Position numbers and translations under genes: made by a program | The notes under the pieces: model-generated | What the model was told of the DNA's origin: nothing | The model's database searches: none | Seen by the model: the letters and a program-made list of their open reading frames with translations, nothing else | In this document: positions 59,231 through 64,000 of the stretch, in pieces | Numbering within the stretch: position 1 is the stretch's first letter | Layout: every line of letters begins with the position of its first letter | Assembly: GCA_030407085.1 (NCBI GenBank) | Contig: CM059585.1 | Location: 114,751,501 to 114,815,500, forward strand | DNA length: 64,000 nt | Reading direction: 5' to 3' | DNA from: Trichopria drosophilae | Lineage: Eukaryota; Arthropoda; Insecta; Hymenoptera; Diapriidae

Positions 59231-59460
59231 ATGTTTGAAACTATTCTACTTCAAACCTGGTACTTGGTTGTTTTTGAGGTAGCTGATTATAAATCTGAAG
59301 TCAGAATTTGGAAATTCAATATGGCGGACGGATTTTTTAAAAGTCTAACTATTCTACTTAAAACATATTGCTCGGACGTTTTTGGAGTTGCTGATTACGA
59401 AACTGAAGTCAGATTTTGGAAATTCAAAATGGCGAATCCAATATGACAGACACATTTTAA
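59231..59460 (+). repeat. Dispersed ATGGCGGATCCAATATGG repeat, two tandem units of about 110 bp
   Basis: Two consecutive units share ACTATTCTACTT, GATTAYRAA..CTGAAGTCAGA, TTTGGAAATTCAA and AATGGCG. They start just after the LINE. Confidence 0.8.
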
Positions 59461-59639
59461 GAAACTCTGAGTTCTGATTACAAATCTCAATATTGTTAGG
59501 AGTCGGGCAGAAATCGGAGAAATTGTCAGTGCATACAGAAATAATTAATCTATAATCAACCACTACAGAAAACCCATACAAAAAACAATTGACGCCAGTT
59601 TGAACATGCAAACGCTGACATACGCTTCGGAATCAGCGA

Positions 59640-59765
59640 TCCCAAGATACAAAAATGATAAATTCCGTGCAAAATTTGAATTATGACCATATTGAATCCA
59701 CCATTTTGAATTTTCAAAATTTGACTTCAGATTTGTGATCAGCGTTCAAAAAACCCCTTATAAAC
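59640..59765 (-). repeat. Dispersed repeat, one inverted copy
   Basis: CCATATTGAATCCACCATTT, TTGAATTTTCAAAATTTGAC, TTCAGATTTGTGATCAGC: the reverse complement of the unit at 59231-59460. Confidence 0.75.
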
Positions 59766-60825
59766 TAAGATGTAGTTAATTCTAACAGTTTCGTCTTTTT
59801 CACATTTTGGGCACTATCTGTTATATGTTCCCCGCAGTTAAAGAGTTTAACAATAATATCTACAAAAATTGTTATCAGGTGTTTTATCGTCTTTACGTTA
59901 TTTTCTTGACATAGCACCAGTAATATTAATGTTTATAAAATTTTAATTCTGAATTTGTTCCGTTCAAGTGAATGCGTATATAATAAAGAAGATAATTAAG
60001 ATAAAAAGCACTTGCAATAAATAAAGCAGTTGAACTTTTTATCATCTTAAGTATTTCTCAATGTTTGACGACTTCAAGTCCTTGCCGAGGAACATTGAAA
60101 AGTGGTCAAACATTAGCCAACGTTCTTCTGAAATGTGAACCGGCGATTAAAGTGCCTGGTAAAAATAAATCGATTTGTTTCAGGGTTCCGGTATAAACTA
60201 TTGTTTTCTGGGCACTTTCGGAGAGCGTGGGAAGCAGGAGAAATATGCGAAATGTCAAAGAAGCGACTATTCCGATGAAGGCAGAAAGACACCAAGGAGA
60301 CGCGAGACATTCACGTGGATGATTAATTAAGCTCTCGAGGTCATAATGTCTTTTAATGCATTAAAAAAGCACAGATGCAGTCTTCCTTGCCAATGGTAAA
60401 TTGCATTAATTTTATTGGCTCTTGTTATCGACGAATTAGGTCGAATTTAGAAAATTAAATGCTGGAGAATACAGATGAAGCAAAATAATTTTGAAAACTG
60501 CTATAAATTATATTTTAGAGGTTTGCACATATTACACTGAACAAGAAGATAATAAAACAAATTCTTTCTATGTGGCCAGTTTCACAGAAATCGAGATTAA
60601 ATTGCAACAAAAATTGTTAGAAATTTTTTAGTCAGAATAAACCCAAAATCGACCAGATACAAAATTTCTAATAGGGATGAAATGAATGCTCAGAAATTGA
60701 AGTTTTACCCACCGGTAGTGGGGGAACTTAATTAACCAACCACCTTTTCATTATAGTAAAAACAGCGACAACTTACGAAAAACGGTTCTTTTTTGGTACT
60801 TTGTTCCTCGGCCTTTGAACTAATT
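59766..60825. other. Intergenic; unique GC-richer patch
   Basis: No gene. 60110-60340 is non-repetitive and moderately GC-rich, possibly conserved non-coding DNA. Confidence 0.35.
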
Positions 60826-60925
60826 TTATTGAAACTAGTAACTCTAATGTTTTTTGTAGTGCTGACTATGAATCGAATGTAAATTTTAATAAATTCAAAA
60901 TGGCGGATAGAATATGTCGTACTAA
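60826..60925 (+). repeat. Dispersed repeat, one copy
   Basis: AACTAGTAACTCTAATG, GTGCTGACTATGAATCGAAT, AAATTCAAAATGGCGGATAG: one plus-strand unit. Confidence 0.75.
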
Positions 60926-63229
60926 ATTTTAAACCTTTAGCGGTTACATTGACACTTTTTATTTGGAGGTTTTTGCAATTTGGAATGTGCAGCATTTTTT
61001 AAGTTTTGATCAGACAATTTAATTTGAAATATTCTCTTTGGAGTATGGTCCTTCATTTTCGTCCGACGATAAATTTTTAGTCAAAACATGACTGATAAAA
61101 ATAAAAATTCTAATAAAATCGTCGGAAATGAATTGCCACAATGCAGACGACCTTTCTTATTCGTATAAACAGCAAAGTAATAAATATCTAATAAATATCA
61201 CCATAAATACAAATTATGCGGAGGGCCACTTCCCGCTTCGTAATACAAAATTCAATTCCGTATCAATTACACGCGAAATGTAATCAACACCAACAATTAA
61301 TCCAACTTACTCGAATTCCACTGATCCAATTTGGCTGTTAATTTCATTTTATCTTCAAATAAATGAGCCTTGTTGAAATCGAGAGATCGATAAAGAAATT
61401 TTCGAGATTAACGAAGGGAATTAATTTATCGTTTAATTAAACGTATGTTACGTGCGTGCTTGTAACTTGTCGACCGTTCAGGATTAAACGTATGTGATAG
61501 CAATAATTATCAACGCGCCAATAATCGGGTGCGATATGCATGACTTTTTTAAACGATTTTTGTTTATACATTGAACAAAATTATCTCTTTATATAAGATA
61601 TATTTAAATGTTTTTGAAAAATATATTCTGTTTAAACAATTACCATTATTGTAAAACCAATTTTTTATTTTTTATGCTGAATATATAAATAAAAATTACT
61701 TATTTACGAAAATTCTCGGCCAGTTCATAATTAATATTTTTGGTATTTTCTAGGAAGCTGTTTGTAGTGCTTAGGCCCTTCCAGACCCCATGTGTGAAAA
61801 ATGTTATTCAGTCATCATTTATTTTCCTTTTTAGTGAAATTTCCTTACCTCCGGACAACTTTAGAACACCCTTAAGAGAAAACTATGTTTTTCCAATTTT
61901 AATAATACCATCGACTTAAAAAACCTTTTCTCTTCATGTATCACTTCTTCCATTATATGAACATGGCGGTAATAAAAAATAGTATTTTTTCAAATGTTTA
62001 AAAATACTCCATCTTTCGCAAACTCCATTTTGAACACATTGGCACAGTTATTTAGGACGACCGTAGTATTGCAATCCAAAATACATATTTTTTGTTTAAA
62101 GCACATAAAAAAAAAAGTATAAAAAACGCGTGGAGCAGATTTTTTAAATATGGTAATTTTGCGTAAAAAGATGAATAAACTGTAAATGGAGAAATGAAGA
62201 AAAATTAGCGAATAATGAATAATTTCTTGTGATTTTCTTTTGTTTACATACGTTTTTTTACGTTTTAAGTAATAAATTTAAGATTTTTACCAATGAGACA
62301 GTTTTAATTTTTTTTACTACATTCACAAAAAAAAAACTGCAGAAAATAACGAACAATTTGCGGGGTCGTACAAGATGCAAGTAGTTTCGTTAATTTTTTA
62401 CAGAATTGAAAATTTTTTTACAATTTAAAATTTTGGAAACATCTCAACATCTTAGCTTATTGAATTCACACAAAAAAAGAGGAACATAGTGAATTGTGAA
62501 TTCGAGTCCGACTTGGAGATTAAATATTGTGTTACTTATTTATTTAAATTTAATATTCCTACCCTGTGGTCTATCGTAGCCTTTTACCTTTCACCACCCC
62601 CACCCCCTCCCCCACATAGGGCACGTGGTTTATGGAGTACCCCTTACGCATGGTTTCTTTTGGTCTCTGAGCGACATAAGAATAATAGTAACCCAGGGGC
62701 CAACAAAAACGCTCTTTTGATCGCCGACGGTTAGATACAGTTGATATATTCTTGTACAATAACAAAGAGATTGAAAAATATTTTCCACCATTCCGATTTC
62801 TTTGTAAATGTTAAAATTGAAGTCATTTAAAACTAATTTAAAAAAAAAACTACCCTTTATTCTTCCAGTGTTATTATTTTTTTAAAGAAACATAATATGT
62901 TTACATGTAAATGAAAGAATAAATTGAAAAGAGCACATAAATTAAATATAAACTATAATTCTTTGTGACTCTAGGTGGCGCTGAAATCCAGAAGTGAAAT
63001 CATCCAAGATGTTCTTCAAGTATTAACTCTTGGAGTCATGGTGGCAAACTCGCGCACCTGAATTTTAAATATTTATATTCTTGTTTGCACATTCAGATCA
63101 ATCTTACTGCTTTTTCGTGTTATTTCTGTGTTGACAAAAGGAAGACGTAATTGTTAATTGTTTATGTTGCTTTTTTCGTTTTTATTGTGTATTTTTATTT
63201 TTTAATGATGTTTTTTTCGGAATAATCCT
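60926..63229. other. AT-rich intergenic sequence
   Basis: No gene. A short C-rich run with CCCCCTCCCCC near 62599 and many A or T homopolymers. 61210-61540 is somewhat less AT-rich and unique. Confidence 0.45.
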
Positions 63230-63495
63230 TGTTGACGACGTTTTTGAGCAAATTACTTGAAATTTGGTGAGGCAATCAATATCTTTGCTGTCGCCAATTA
63301 TGAATTTGTTGCTAAATTTACCCAATTCAAAATGGTGGATCCAATATGGTGGATAAAATATGGTGGATAAAGATGTTAGAAATGACTCCATTTACACATT
63401 TATTGGGAGGTTTCGGGGTCCCTTATTACGAATCTGGTGTTATATTCACCAAATCCAAAATGGTGGACTCAATATCTCAGGCAAAAATTTAAATA
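63230..63495 (+). repeat. Dispersed repeat, two to three units
   Basis: CAATTATGAATTTG, AATTCAAAATGGTGGATCCA and TATGGTGGATAAAATATGGT, then TTATTACGAATCTGGTG and AATCCAAAATGGTGGACTCA. Here GGCGG is replaced by GGTGG, as expected from CpG decay. Confidence 0.78.
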
Positions 63496-63514
63496 ATAAA
63501 TCAACATTGAATAA

Positions 63515-64000
63515 CTGTTAGATACTGACTGGTACCATAAGAATACTTGGTCTGGTCGATACCTTAATTTTTTATCTAACCACCCTTTAAACTATAAAAT
63601 TAGTGTAGCATGGGGTTTAATTGACAGAGCAATCCAGCTTTCTGAAATACGTTTTAGAAAGAAAAATCTGGCCCTAGTTAAACACATTTTATTTGATAAC
63701 GGTTTCCCTGCTGATATTATTAATGAAAGTATTAGTTCCAGAGTTGATAAATATTACAATTCGCTTAAAAATAGTAACAGACGTAAGGAAGTAAATTATA
63801 AAAAAACTACTTCTATTCCATATGTACAAGGCATTACAGAAAGGTTACAAAAGAGACTAAAAAAAGAAAACATTAGATTAGTATCAAAACCAATACATAG
63901 AAATATTGGTGGAATTAAACCTTTTAAAGATCAACTTCCTTTACTAAAACACAGTAAAGTGGTATATGAAATACCTTGTGCATGCTGTAATCGCGTGTAT
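63515..64000 (+). CDS. Penelope-like retroelement, reverse transcriptase end and linker, cut by window end
   Basis: One plus-strand frame is open from 63515 to the last base (162 codons) with no stop and no ATG at its start, so it is the interior of a longer protein. TDWYHKNTWSGRYLNFLSNH is the region after the Penelope reverse transcriptase catalytic core, and ISVAWGLIDRAIQLS follows. TSIPYVQGITERLQKRLKKE and IKPFKDQLPLLKHSKVVYEI lead to PCACCNRVY, the first half of the GIY-YIG endonuclease with its cysteine pair. It is preceded by dispersed repeat copies, so the element is 5'-truncated or its upstream part is more decayed. Unlike the copy at 48 kb, this segment shows no disruption in view. 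Its linker and motif residues differ clearly from that copy, so they may be different subfamilies. Confidence 0.9.
   Translation, partial: MLDTDWYHKNTWSGRYLNFLSNHPLNYKISVAWGLIDRAIQLSEIRFRKKNLALVKHILFDNGFPADIINESISSRVDKYYNSLKNSNRRKEVNYKKTTSIPYVQGITERLQKRLKKENIRLVSKPIHRNIGGIKPFKDQLPLLKHSKVVYEIPCACCNRVY

Overview
This window is a gene-poor, AT-rich, transposon-dense stretch of an animal nuclear genome. It has no operons, ribosome binding sites or bacterial-type gene packing. The insect call, most likely a parasitoid or related hymenopteran, rests on three things: the mix of BEL/Pao, Penelope-like, non-LTR and pogo-type elements; the long-inverted-repeat elements; and one intact intronless gene that joins ankyrin repeats to a PRANC-like C-terminus, an architecture I know from Nasonia and other parasitoid wasps. 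The species cannot be fixed from the sequence alone.

Layout. 0-1.2 kb: decayed BEL/Pao integrase (minus strand). 4.4-4.9 kb: an element end that shares its terminus with the foldback element at 40.4 kb. 5.6-10.8 kb: pieces of one large protein family, scattered on both strands because an internal block of about 1 kb has been inverted between two inverted trinucleotide-repeat tracts. SINE/LINE-like insertions lie in its middle. 12.8-15.2 kb: a dead pogo/Tigger (Jerky-like) transposase gene split by a foldback element. 15.2-16.7 kb: a 17-bp minisatellite and a second foldback element whose arms are 80-bp tandem repeats. 16.7-32 kb: AT-rich sequence without genes, holding foldback, MITE and palindrome elements. 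32-38.2 kb: long degenerate arrays of TGATGATGTT-type and GTGAAA/TTTCACTC-type repeats, with two GC-richer unique islands. 38.2-47.3 kb: minisatellites, more foldback elements, and two weak unidentified coding-like patches. 47.4-48.7 kb: a 5'-truncated Penelope-like element keeping its GIY-YIG endonuclease, bounded by inverted arms that carry hammerhead-like motifs. 49.06-50.42 kb: the intact ankyrin/PRANC-like gene. 51.0-51.7 kb: another foldback element. 56.1-59.2 kb: a damaged non-LTR retrotransposon with ORF1, endonuclease and reverse transcriptase. 59.2-63.5 kb: copies of a dispersed repeat containing ATGGCGGATCCAATATGG. 63.5-64 kb: a second Penelope-like element running off the window end.

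No metabolic pathway or multi-gene system is visible. The one gene that looks functional is the ankyrin/PRANC-like gene. Everything else that codes is mobile-element derived, decayed, or too weak to name. Family assignments come from motifs recognised by eye and were not checked by any search.
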